Part shown: in pieces, positions 34,040 through 42,529 of the stretch
Position numbering within the stretch: position 1 is the stretch's first letter
Layout of the letters: the number at the start of each line of letters is the position of its first letter
Program-made: the position numbers and the translations under genes
NCBI RefSeq assembly: GCF_041080655.1
Contig: NZ_CP163525.1
Coordinates: forward strand, 5,766,001-5,830,000
DNA: 64,000 bases
Direction of reading: 5' to 3'
Origin: Streptomyces sp. CG4
GTDB lineage: Bacteria; Actinomycetota; Actinomycetes; Streptomycetales; Streptomycetaceae
Notes under the pieces: model-generated
Database searches by the model: none
The model's input: the letters and a program-made list of their open reading frames with translations, nothing else
What the model was told of the DNA's origin: nothing

Positions 34040-35575
34040 GTGATGTCGTCTCGCATTGTGGACGCGCCGCAGTCCGTTCCAGCCACGCAGACCGCGACCG
34101 TGGTCCTGGACGGGTCCGGACTCGGCGTCGAGGACGTCGTCCGGCTCGCCGACCGCGCCGCGCATCCGGTCCTCGCGGCCGACGCGATGCGGCGCGTGGA
34201 GCACTCCTGGAACGCCGCCCGGCAGATCGCGGCCACCGGGCGCGTCTACGGCCGCTCCACCGGCGTCGGCGCCAACCGGAACGAGGACGTGCCCACCGAG
34301 GCCGCCGCCGGCCACGGCCTGCGGCTGCTGCGCAGCCACGCCGGTGCCGTCGGCGAACCCCTCCCGGCCCGCCAGGTGCGCGCGATGCTCGCCGTCCGCG
34401 CCAACCAGCTGCTGGCCGGCGGCGCCGGCCTGAGGCCCGGCGTGATCACCGCCCTGTGCGAGGCGCTGGAGACGGGCGCGTACCCGGTGGTCAACGAGTT
34501 CGGCTCCGTCGGCACCGGCGACATAGCCGCCCTGGCCCAGCTCGGGCTCGCGCTCGCCGGGGAGCACCCCTGGCGCGGCGCCCCCGGATCACCGCCCGGC
34601 GCCCCCGCGCCGCAGCCCCTCGACAACAACGACGCCCTCGCCCTGATCAGCAGCAACGCCCTCACCCTCGGCCAGTCCGCGCTCGCCCTGCACGAACTGC
34701 GCGGGCTCATCGGCGCCACCCAGGTCGTCGCGGCGCTGTCCCTGCTCGCCGTCGACGGCTCCCACGAGGCCTACGCCGCCCCCGTGCACGCCGCCCGCCC
34801 GCACCGGGGCAGCACCGAGACGGCCCGGCGGATGCGGGAGCTGATCGGCGCCGCCGACCGGCCGACCCCGCCGCTCGGCCGGATTCAGGACCCGTACGGC
34901 TTCCGCTGCCTGCCCCAGATCCACGGCCCCGCGCACGATGCCGCCGACGCCCTGGAGCAGGTGCTGTGCGTGGAGATCAACGCGGCCGCCGAGAACCCGC
35001 TCATCGCCCCCGAGGATCTCGCCGCCTACCACCACGGCGGCTTCTACCAGGCCCAACTGGCCCTCGCCCTCGACCACTTCAGGCTCGCGGTGACCCAGGT
35101 GGCCCGGCTGTCCACGTCCCGCCTGTCCACGCTCAACGAGCCCGCCTACACCCGGCTGCGCCCCTTCCTCGCCGACCAGGAGCCGGCCTCCTCCGGAGTG
35201 ATGATCCTGGAGTACGCGGCCGGCGCGGCCCTCGGCGACCTACGGGCCTTCTCCGCGCCCGCCTCGCTCGGCCACGCTGTACTCTCCCGGGGCGTCGAGG
35301 AACAGGCGAGCTTCGCCTCGCTCGCCGCGCGGCAGACCCTGCGCGCGTGCGGTGCGTATCGTCTGGTGGTCGGCTGCGAGCTCGTCGCCGCCGTCCGCGC
35401 GCTGCGCCAGCGTGACCTGCGGCCCGACCAGGGGCTGCCGGCCGGAGAGGCGTTCGCGCTCGCCGAGTCGGTCCTCGACCCCGACCCGGCCGACCGGCCG
35501 CTCACGGACGACGTGACACAGGCGGCCGCACTGCTCGACCGGTTCACGGACATCTGGAGGGGGAGCGCGTCATGA
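34040..35575 (+). CDS. histidine/phenylalanine ammonia-lyase family protein lacking the ASG triad
   Basis: A 511-residue HAL/PAL homologue. Conserved features: YGRSTGVGAN (catalytic Tyr region), QDPYGFRCLPQIHG with the Tyr/Arg pair, and EEQASF near the Glu site. The segment that normally carries Ala-Ser-Gly, the tripeptide that cyclises to the MIO cofactor, reads FGSVGTGDIAALAQ (around residues 154-167): one residue shorter, with Gly-Thr-Gly in place of Ala-Ser-Gly. It may therefore not be an active ammonia-lyase, or may use a variant cofactor. GTG 34040 fits GGGGAG seven bases ahead. The stop overlaps the RpiR gene start. Confidence 0.85.
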   Translation: MMSSRIVDAPQSVPATQTATVVLDGSGLGVEDVVRLADRAAHPVLAADAMRRVEHSWNAARQIAATGRVYGRSTGVGANRNEDVPTEAAAGHGLRLLRSHAGAVGEPLPARQVRAMLAVRANQLLAGGAGLRPGVITALCEALETGAYPVVNEFGSVGTGDIAALAQLGLALAGEHPWRGAPGSPPGAPAPQPLDNNDALALISSNALTLGQSALALHELRGLIGATQVVAALSLLAVDGSHEAYAAPVHAARPHRGSTETARRMRELIGAADRPTPPLGRIQDPYGFRCLPQIHGPAHDAADALEQVLCVEINAAAENPLIAPEDLAAYHHGGFYQAQLALALDHFRLAVTQVARLSTSRLSTLNEPAYTRLRPFLADQEPASSGVMILEYAAGAALGDLRAFSAPASLGHAVLSRGVEEQASFASLAARQTLRACGAYRLVVGCELVAAVRALRQRDLRPDQGLPAGEAFALAESVLDPDPADRPLTDDVTQAAALLDRFTDIWRGSAS

Positions 35576-36492
35576 GCGTGGACAGGAGTACCGGTGTGGC
35601 CTTCGAAGAGACGCCGGGTACGGCTTCCGGCGGGGCTGCGGGAGGGGCCTTCGGCGTCACGGACAGTCCCGCGAACCGGCTGCAGGCGCTGTTCGAGGGG
35701 CACCGGCTCACGCCGACCCAGCGCCGGATCGCGCACAGCATGGTGCGGCGGGCCGCCGACGTGCCCTTCCTGTCCAGCGTGGAGCTGGCCGAACTGGCCG
35801 GGGTCAGCCAGCCGTCGGTGACCCGGTTCGCCGTCGCGCTCGGCTTCGACGGCTATCCGGCGCTGCGCCGGCATCTGCGCGAGGTCGTCCCCGCCGAACC
35901 GGCCGCCGAGGCGGGCGCCTTCAACGAGTACCAGCAGGCCGTCGAGGCCGAGATCGAGAACCTGAGGCACCTCGCCGACCTGCTCGCCGACCCGCGCCCG
36001 GTGCAGAAGGCCGGCCGGATCCTCGCCGCCTCCCGCCCGCTGCCGGTGCTCGGCCTGCGCGCGGCCGCCTCCCAGGCGTACGGCTTCGCCTACTTCGCCG
36101 CCAAGGTCCACCCGGACGTCCGGCTGCTCAACGAGGGCGGCACGATGATCCAGGACCGGATCGACGCCGCCGTCCGCGCGGGCGCCTCCGCGCTGCTGTG
36201 CTTCGCGCTGCCCCGGCATCCGCGCGAGGTCGTCGACACCCTCGCCTACGCCAAGGACGCGGGCCTGACCACCGTCACCGTCGCCGACTCCGCGTTCGCG
36301 CCGGTCGCCAAGTACTCCGACCTGCTGCTGCCCGCCGCCGTCGGCACCGGGCTCGCCTTCGACACCGCGTGCGCGCCGATGCTGCTCGGCCGGGTGCTGC
36401 TGGAGGCGGTCTGTGACGACCTGCCCGCGGCGCAGGCCCGGCTGGAGGAGTTCGACGCGAAGGCGGCGGCCCGCGGGCTGTTCGTCGAGTGA
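35572..36492 (+). CDS. RpiR/MurR family transcriptional regulator
   Basis: A 306-residue protein: HTH_6 DNA-binding domain at residues 38-110 (LTPTQRRIAHSMVRRAADVPFLSSVELAELAGVSQPSVTRFAVALGFDGYPALRRHL) and a SIS sugar-phosphate-binding fold from 130 to 285 (ILAASRPLPVLGLRAAASQAYGFAYFAAKV...SALLCFALPRHPREVV). Known members respond to phosphosugars. It overlaps the lyase homologue by four bases (ATGA), so it probably regulates that gene and perhaps the hut set. Confidence 0.9.
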   Translation: MSVDRSTGVAFEETPGTASGGAAGGAFGVTDSPANRLQALFEGHRLTPTQRRIAHSMVRRAADVPFLSSVELAELAGVSQPSVTRFAVALGFDGYPALRRHLREVVPAEPAAEAGAFNEYQQAVEAEIENLRHLADLLADPRPVQKAGRILAASRPLPVLGLRAAASQAYGFAYFAAKVHPDVRLLNEGGTMIQDRIDAAVRAGASALLCFALPRHPREVVDTLAYAKDAGLTTVTVADSAFAPVAKYSDLLLPAAVGTGLAFDTACAPMLLGRVLLEAVCDDLPAAQARLEEFDAKAAARGLFVE

Positions 36493-36589
36493 CCCGCGCG
36501 TGCCCCGGCGCGCTCTCAGACTCGTCTCACGTTCGCTCGTTACCGTGCCCGGCCGACAGCACTGTGCCGGAACGGCGAGGAGGCGGATC

Positions 36590-37183
36590 GTGGCGCGCGG
36601 AGTACGCGGAGTGCAGGGCCTGGCCCGGGTGGCCGTCGTCGTACGGGCCGGGGCCGCACCGCTGTGGTGGTCCGGGGTGTGCGCCGCGGGGATCGGGGTG
36701 CTGCCGCCCGGGGTGACCGGCCGCCGGATCGGGGTGCTCGCCGGGGCCGCACTGTTCCTGCTCGGCGCGGCGGTCGTGGCGCTGGTGCACCGGGCGCGGT
36801 ACGCCGACCTCGCGCACGGCGCGGCCCGCGCGGGCAGGTACGACGTGCTGCAGGACCGGGCGGTGACCGTGCGCACCTGGCGCCGGGGACACCGCTGGTG
36901 GCTGCTGTCGGCCTTCGCCCTCGCGCTCGGCTCGTCCTTCGCGGTGCCCGCGGCCGGCGGCCTGCTGCTGGCCGGACTCGGTGCCGGGCTGTGGCTGAAG
37001 GCCGCCTGGCTCGGGCGGCGCGAGCGCGCCGCGCAGACCCTGCTGTGGGTGCGCGTCGACTGGCTCGACCGGCGCGGCGGGCGCCCGGCCGGCAAGGACG
37101 TGAAGGGCCTGCGCGGTACGGGCATCGCGGCCGGCGACGCGGCCCCGGGCGGGGCCCGCCGCCGTACCGCGGCGCTGGTCTAG
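36590..37183 (+). CDS. small integral membrane protein
   Basis: A 197-residue protein with two helical pairs of hydrophobic segments (about residues 20-65 and 95-130) and a basic C-terminus. GTG 36590 has GAGGAGG six bases upstream, so it is a real gene. I recognise no family. The C-terminal end is intact, which shows that the adjacent TnpB-like element did not disrupt it. Confidence 0.7.
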   Translation: MARGVRGVQGLARVAVVVRAGAAPLWWSGVCAAGIGVLPPGVTGRRIGVLAGAALFLLGAAVVALVHRARYADLAHGAARAGRYDVLQDRAVTVRTWRRGHRWWLLSAFALALGSSFAVPAAGGLLLAGLGAGLWLKAAWLGRRERAAQTLLWVRVDWLDRRGGRPAGKDVKGLRGTGIAAGDAAPGGARRRTAALV

Positions 37184-37189
37184 CGCCGC

Positions 37190-39250
37190 GCCTCTCCAGC
37201 GCATCCCTGAGCGTCTCTGATCAGCCAAGCGTTCCCGTGCGAGACATGGTGTCCGGCGCGGGTTCTGCCCACCAGGGCGGGGAAGCATGAGCGTGGAGAT
37301 GGAATCCCGCGCCCAGTACTGCTCCTCGTGGCCGATGGCCTGCGATGGGTTTGCTGAACGTGATCACGCCCTGGTGTCGGTGGGCTGCTCGGGGCAGCCG
37401 GGTCCGACCCGTTGGTCCGTGTCCCTCCGGACGCTGGCCAGCAGGACCGCACGGGCCGACTGCTGGGGAGGGAACCTCGCGTCGCCTGGGCGCGAGGCGG
37501 TTGGAGTGAGGCCGGGTGGCGCCGGTCTTTGACCGGTCTTTCCGGCTGGTTTTACGGTCCGTCACGATGACGGCTTTGGACTCGAACTTGTCGACCACCG
37601 AGCGGATCACCATCGTGCCAGTGCTGCGGTCGACAACAGTGTTGGACTGGTGGGCGAGTCCGCGTGCTGCGATGCGGAGCCAAGCGCCGTGATCGCGGTC
37701 GCCCTGCCAACCGCACTCACGGTTGGGGCAGACAGCCCACTTCCATCCTGCCACGGTGGGGCGGTCGGGGGCCTTGCGGTGTCGCAGTGGGACCAAGCAG
37801 TAGGGGCAGTGCTTGGAGGTGTTGCGCGGTGGCACCGTGACTACGGCGATACCGACCTCGGCGGCGAGGTGCCGCACGCGGTGGGCAATCGCACCTCGCA
37901 CAGTCTGCGACATGCGACTGTTGTGGGTGCGGCCCATGCCGCCCGCTTCCATTGACCGTAAGTCTTCCAGATAGATCACCGTCGCCCTGGCAGCGATAGC
38001 CTGATCGACAGCCCACCGGGCCGCACTCCAAGCAAGAGCGTCGTTGAGGTTGCAGCGGCGCTCGGATACGCGTCGTATCTCTTCGGCCAGCACCTCCGCC
38101 TTTCCGTTCAGCGTGGGATCGGCGAGCCGGGCATAGTGGTCTGCTTTGCCGTGCAGCCGCTCGGAGAGACGGCGTATCCGGTACTGCTTCGCGAGTACTC
38201 CAGCAGCCCGGAACTCGGCGCCTGCACCAAGGGCGCTGATGCGCCCGTCGTCGCGGAGCCGGACTGCCCCGGCCGAGAGCAGGGTATTCAGCCCCCAGTC
38301 CACGCCAAGTGCGACTGTGTGTCCTGTGCGCTGGGATTTGGGTACGGGGTGGGTGTAGGCGAGGTCGGCCCGCACCTTGCCGCCTGCGAGGCGCAGGGTA
38401 GGCAGGTGGATCACGGCGTTCGCCGGGATGGTCGGCGGCAGGATGATCGGGCAGGAAACCCATGTCCAGTCCGCGTACTTCTGCGGGTCGGCCCGGGTGG
38501 GGAGCTGTATGCGCAGCAGGGCTCGCTGCCCGTCGTCCGATCGTCCGATGGTCGCTTGTTGCCCGTCGCAGGCCGCCAGTAGCAGCATGCGGGCAACACG
38601 CGGAGCTGATTCCAGCTCGCACAGATCAGCCGCGAGACGCCCGTGCTCGCGCTCAAAAGCGGTGATCTGTCGCGTGCGGGAGCGGATGATGCTGGACGGC
38701 AGATGCTCGCCGCCCGGTATCGCCTCGCGTACCGCATCCCACTCTCGCGAGGTGCGCTTGTTCGGATCAGCAGGCCAGGTGGCCAGGATCCCGGCGGCCG
38801 CGTCTGCACGCCATTTCGCCGACCGCAGAGCGCGCCCGGCCTGTTCCTGGGCCATGCGCACGATCCGGTCGTTGACCTTCACACCGTCCGGCAGGGAGAT
38901 TGTCCAGCCCAGGCGACGCAGCGCCATCCACGCGTTCGACGGCAGCTTTCTACCTCCGGCGTCCTTGCCGGAGGCCAGTGTGTCGACATCGGTGATGTTC
39001 CAGTGCTCGGCCAGCAGCGTGCCGACCATCCCAGCCACCAAGTCGACGCACCAGGCAATTCGTTCCGCCAGGGCGGCAGCTGTGAGGACTTCGCCGGTCT
39101 TCTCGTCCACGCCCGACCGAATCAGGGCACAGGCACAGGCAGTGCGGGAAGTGTCGCCGTCGGCGAGTGGCAGTTTTCGGCTCACCGGCACCCCCTCTCC
39201 CCATCTGTGGCGCCGTCATCCGTTCAACGACGCTCCTGCAAAAAGGTCAC
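37190..39250 (-). mobile_element. probable IS1341/IS605-type element with tnpB only
   Basis: A TnpB-like gene between two ordinary genes, with lower GC and more A/T-rich codons than its neighbours. No transposase tnpA is present. Ends are not determined: a possible guide-RNA-bearing 3' end would lie around 37190-37450 on the minus strand, and the 5' end lies upstream of 39191. Boundaries are estimated. Confidence 0.45.
37221..39191 (-). CDS. tnpB: TnpB-like RuvC-domain protein (IS605 OrfB family)
   Basis: A 656-residue protein with TnpB architecture: N-terminal DNA/RNA-binding helices, a RuvC fold with Asp298 in VALGVDWGLN, Glu409 in IYLEDLRS, Asp500 in GDRDHGAW, and a CPYC...CPNREC zinc ribbon between the last two. 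It belongs to the group of RNA-guided nucleases related to Cas12. The C-terminal 150 residues (after RuvC-III) are basic and Pro-rich and may overlap a structured RNA. It has an in-frame TTA codon at 37959-37961, so its expression may depend on bldA. GTG 39191 is used; GTG 39185 is an alternative. Confidence 0.82.
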   Translation of the reverse strand: MPVSRKLPLADGDTSRTACACALIRSGVDEKTGEVLTAAALAERIAWCVDLVAGMVGTLLAEHWNITDVDTLASGKDAGGRKLPSNAWMALRRLGWTISLPDGVKVNDRIVRMAQEQAGRALRSAKWRADAAAGILATWPADPNKRTSREWDAVREAIPGGEHLPSSIIRSRTRQITAFEREHGRLAADLCELESAPRVARMLLLAACDGQQATIGRSDDGQRALLRIQLPTRADPQKYADWTWVSCPIILPPTIPANAVIHLPTLRLAGGKVRADLAYTHPVPKSQRTGHTVALGVDWGLNTLLSAGAVRLRDDGRISALGAGAEFRAAGVLAKQYRIRRLSERLHGKADHYARLADPTLNGKAEVLAEEIRRVSERRCNLNDALAWSAARWAVDQAIAARATVIYLEDLRSMEAGGMGRTHNSRMSQTVRGAIAHRVRHLAAEVGIAVVTVPPRNTSKHCPYCLVPLRHRKAPDRPTVAGWKWAVCPNRECGWQGDRDHGAWLRIAARGLAHQSNTVVDRSTGTMVIRSVVDKFESKAVIVTDRKTSRKDRSKTGATRPHSNRLAPRRREVPSPAVGPCGPAGQRPEGHGPTGRTRLPRAAHRHQGVITFSKPIAGHRPRGAVLGAGFHLHAHASPPWWAEPAPDTMSRTGTLG

Positions 39251-39352
39251 GTATTCGATTCGCGTACCCACATGCGACGCTGAGATCGGCGTCAGGCCCC
39301 TCGTGGACGAGCCGCATCGGAAGTATGCGTTCGAGAGGGCGGCCGGGGCGCG

Positions 39353-40726
39353 TCACCGGTGCTCCGGCGCCCATAGCGTGGTGAGCGCGTCCGCGTGCGC
39401 CCCGCCGGACTCCGCCACCACCTCGGCGAGGGTCTGCGGCTCCCGTACGACCGCGAAGGCCACGCCTCCCGCACCGTCCGGCGCGAAGCCGTACACACCC
39501 GGCCGGACAAGGGAGTTGTAGGCGTAGTGATGGGCGAAGTAGTACGCGCCCGTGTCCAGCGCCGCCGCGTAGTCGCCCTGTTCCAGCAGGGGCAGGCTGC
39601 GCCCCTCGGCCAGCAGGTCGCCCGAGAAGCAGGCCGGCCCGGCCACGTCCTGCACCGTCTCCGGCCCCGTCTTCGGCCGGCCCTTCGCGTCGTACGCGGC
39701 GATCCTGAGCGGCCACGCCTCGGGTACGTACACCGTGCGCGTCGCCACCTGCACGCCCGCGTGCGTCACCGCGATCCGCCGCCCGCCCGCGCTCTTGGTG
39801 TACTCCACCCGCGCCACCACCGTCCCGTGCCGGGCCATGAGCGAGCGTCCGAACTCGGTCACCAGTCCGTACCGCCCGTCGAACAGCCCCGGCACCTCCT
39901 CGGCCAGTACGCGCGCGTACTGCGCATACGTCGGCGCCGCCGCCTCCGAGGCGAAGTCCACCGACAGCCCGCCGCCGATGTCGAGCGTGTCGACCTGCCG
40001 CCGCCCGGCCCGCGCGTTGATCTCCTCCGCGAGCGCGTACGTCTCCGCCACGCCCCGCGCCAGCAGCGGCATCGGGATGCCCTGCGAGCCGGTGTGCGCA
40101 TGCAGCCGGGTCAGCCACGGCCGCTCCAGGAACGCCCGTACGACCCACTCGCGCGCCCCCTCGTCGCGCAGGCCGACCCCGAACTTGGAGGTCGCCGTCG
40201 CCGTGGACGTGGCCCCGATCGAGCCGCCGCCGATCTGCGGGTTGATCCGGATGCCGAGCGGAGACCGGGTGGGTGACTCGTGCGCCAGGGCGTCGAGCCG
40301 GTCCAGCTCCTGGGGGTTGTCCGCGTTGACGGCGATGCCCAGCGCCAGCGCCTCGCGCAGCTCGGCCGGGGTCTTCGCGGGCGCGTCCAGCACCGTCCGC
40401 TCCGCCGGCACCCCGGCCGCCCGCGCCAGCGCCAGCTCGCCCGGACTCGCCACCTCGGCGCCGAGGCCCGCCTCGCGCAGCAGCCGCAGCACCGGCACCA
40501 GCGGGGTCGCCTTCACCGCGAAGGCGTGCAGCACCGGCGTCCCGGACGGTACGACCGCGTCGAACGCCGCCCGCAGCGCTCGTGCCGACTCCCGGATCCC
40601 GGTCACGTCCAGCAGCGCGACCACGGCCGCGTCCGGAGCGAGCAGCCCCTGCTCCACGGCGGCGCGCACCGCCTCGTCCCGCCGGGCGGCGCGCGCCTCG
40701 GCCTCGGCCTCGATGTCCCGCTCCAC
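39353..40726 (-). CDS. diaminopimelate decarboxylase-like PLP enzyme
   Basis: A 457-residue fold-III PLP decarboxylase. PLP Lys in LHAFAVKAT, the HTGSQ loop and GGGLSVDF, and the catalytic Cys in GPACFSGDLLAEGRSLPLLEQGD are present. In sequence it is close to LysA-type diaminopimelate decarboxylases, but the housekeeping lysA lies elsewhere in Streptomyces, so it may act on another diamino acid. GTG 40726 has GGGGAG six bases upstream. Divergent from hutU across a 138-base control region. Confidence 0.85.
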   Translation of the reverse strand: MERDIEAEAEARAARRDEAVRAAVEQGLLAPDAAVVALLDVTGIRESARALRAAFDAVVPSGTPVLHAFAVKATPLVPVLRLLREAGLGAEVASPGELALARAAGVPAERTVLDAPAKTPAELREALALGIAVNADNPQELDRLDALAHESPTRSPLGIRINPQIGGGSIGATSTATATSKFGVGLRDEGAREWVVRAFLERPWLTRLHAHTGSQGIPMPLLARGVAETYALAEEINARAGRRQVDTLDIGGGLSVDFASEAAAPTYAQYARVLAEEVPGLFDGRYGLVTEFGRSLMARHGTVVARVEYTKSAGGRRIAVTHAGVQVATRTVYVPEAWPLRIAAYDAKGRPKTGPETVQDVAGPACFSGDLLAEGRSLPLLEQGDYAAALDTGAYYFAHHYAYNSLVRPGVYGFAPDGAGGVAFAVVREPQTLAEVVAESGGAHADALTTLWAPEHR

Positions 40727-40802
40727 AGCCTCTCCCCTCGTCTCCGCCTCCGGTACATCCAGCCAAACACCGCCGGCGTGCGAAGAGGGTCGCCCCGAGG
40801 TG

Positions 40803-40839
40803 TTGACTAGTTCTATTCAGGCGGACAGGATGTGAATAG
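40803..40839 (+). promoter_or_regulatory. hutU promoter with CTATTCA/TGAATAG operator
   Basis: TTGACT (40803-40808) and CAGGAT (40826-40831) are 17 bases apart. A perfect inverted repeat CTATTCA (40813-40819) / TGAATAG (40833-40839) straddles the -10, a strong repressor-site arrangement. Confidence 0.65.
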
Positions 40840-40864
40840 ACGCAGTAACAGGAGGAGGCAGACG

Positions 40865-42529
40865 ATGTCGGGACCCCGCCCCGTACGAGCACCGCGCGGC
40901 ACAGAGCTCAGCGCCCTGGGATGGCAGCAGGAGGCCGCCCTGCGCATGCTGCAGAACAACCTCGACCCGGAGGTCGCGGAGCACCCCGACAAGCTCGTCG
41001 TCTACGGCGGCACCGGCAAGGCCGCCCGTGACTGGCGCTCCTTCGACGCGATGGTCCGCACGCTGCGGACCCTCAAGCAGGACGAGACCATGCTGGTCCA
41101 GTCCGGCCGCCCGGTCGGCGTGATGCAGACCCACGAGTGGGCCCCGCGCGTCCTCATCGCCAACTCCAACCTGGTCGGCGACTGGGCCAACTGGGAGGAG
41201 TTCCGCCGCCTGGAGGCCCTCGGCCTGACCATGTACGGCCAGATGACCGCCGGCTCCTGGATCTACATCGGCACCCAGGGCATCCTCCAGGGCACCTACG
41301 AGACCTTCGCCGCCGTCGCCGCCAAGAAGTTCAACGGCACCCTCGCCGGGACCATCACCCTCACCGCCGGCCTCGGCGGCATGGGCGGCGCCCAGCCGCT
41401 CGCCGTGACGATGAACGACGGCGTCGCGATCTGTATCGACTGCGACCCGCGCGCCATCGAGCGCCGCATCGAGCACCGCTACCTCGACGTCAGGGCGGAC
41501 TCGCTGGACCACGCGCTCCAGCTGGCGGTGGAGGCGCGCGACGCCCGCCGCCCGCTGTCGATCGGCGTGCTCGGCAACGCGGCCGAGCTGCTCCCGCAGC
41601 TGCTCGCGATGAACGCCCCCATCGACATCGTCACCGACCAGACCTCCGCCCACGACCCGCTGGCGTACCTGCCGCTGGGTGTGGCCTTCGAGGACATGGC
41701 CGACGAAGCCGCCAAGGACCCGGCCGGCTTCACCGCCCGTGCCCGCGAGTCCATGGCCAGGCACGTCGAGGCCATGGTCGGCTTCATGGACGCCGGCGCC
41801 GAGGTCTTCGACTACGGCAACTCCATTCGCGGTGAGGCCCAACTCGCCGGCTACGGCCGGGCGTTCGCCTTCCCCGGCTTCGTCCCCGCGTACATCCGCC
41901 CGCTCTTCTGCGAGGGCAAGGGCCCGTTCCGCTGGGCGGCCCTGTCCGGCGACCCCGCCGACATCGCCAAGACCGACAAGGCGATCCTGGAGCTGTTCCC
42001 GGAGAACGAGTCCCTGGCCCGCTGGATCAAGATGGCCGGCGAGCGCGTCCACTTCCAGGGCCTGCCCGCGCGGATCTGCTGGCTCGGCTACGGCGAGCGC
42101 GACAAGGCCGGTGAGCGCTTCAACGACATGGTGGCGAGCGGGGAGCTCGCCGCGCCGCTGGCCATCGGCCGCGACCACCTCGACTGCGGCTCGGTGGCCT
42201 CCCCGTACCGCGAGACCGAAGCCATGCTCGACGGCTCCGACGCGATCGCCGACTGGCCGCTGCTGAACGCCATGGTCAACGTGGCGTCCGGGGCGTCGTG
42301 GGTTTCCCTTCACCACGGTGGCGGTGTGGGTATGGGCCGCTCCATCCACGCCGGGCAGGTCACCGTGGCCGACGGGACGAAGCTGGGTGGCGAGAAGATC
42401 CGGCGGGTGCTGACGAACGACCCGGGTATGGGTGTCATCCGGCACGTCGACGCGGGGTACGACAGTGCCGAGTCCGTTGCGCAGGAGCGCGGGGTGCGTG
42501 TGCCTATGCGTGAGGGTGACGAGGCGTGA
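40865..42529 (+). CDS. hutU: urocanate hydratase
   Basis: A 554-residue NAD-dependent enzyme that converts urocanate to 4-imidazolone-5-propionate, the second step of histidine degradation. Full-length: YGGTGKAARDW, the NAD-binding region TLTAGLGGMGGAQPLA, catalytic-Cys region IRPLFCEGKGPFRWAALSGDP, and HHGGGVGMGRSIHAGQ near the end. ATG 40865 has a GGAGGAGG ribosome site. It heads an operon with three overlapping or adjacent genes, and its stop overlaps the start of the M20 enzyme. Confidence 0.96.
   Translation: MSGPRPVRAPRGTELSALGWQQEAALRMLQNNLDPEVAEHPDKLVVYGGTGKAARDWRSFDAMVRTLRTLKQDETMLVQSGRPVGVMQTHEWAPRVLIANSNLVGDWANWEEFRRLEALGLTMYGQMTAGSWIYIGTQGILQGTYETFAAVAAKKFNGTLAGTITLTAGLGGMGGAQPLAVTMNDGVAICIDCDPRAIERRIEHRYLDVRADSLDHALQLAVEARDARRPLSIGVLGNAAELLPQLLAMNAPIDIVTDQTSAHDPLAYLPLGVAFEDMADEAAKDPAGFTARARESMARHVEAMVGFMDAGAEVFDYGNSIRGEAQLAGYGRAFAFPGFVPAYIRPLFCEGKGPFRWAALSGDPADIAKTDKAILELFPENESLARWIKMAGERVHFQGLPARICWLGYGERDKAGERFNDMVASGELAAPLAIGRDHLDCGSVASPYRETEAMLDGSDAIADWPLLNAMVNVASGASWVSLHHGGGVGMGRSIHAGQVTVADGTKLGGEKIRRVLTNDPGMGVIRHVDAGYDSAESVAQERGVRVPMREGDEA

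Noticed and set aside
34019..34042. TTG at 34034 as start of the ammonia-lyase homologue
   Set aside because: The ribosome site GGGGAG ends only one base before it; GTG 34040 has a seven-base spacer.
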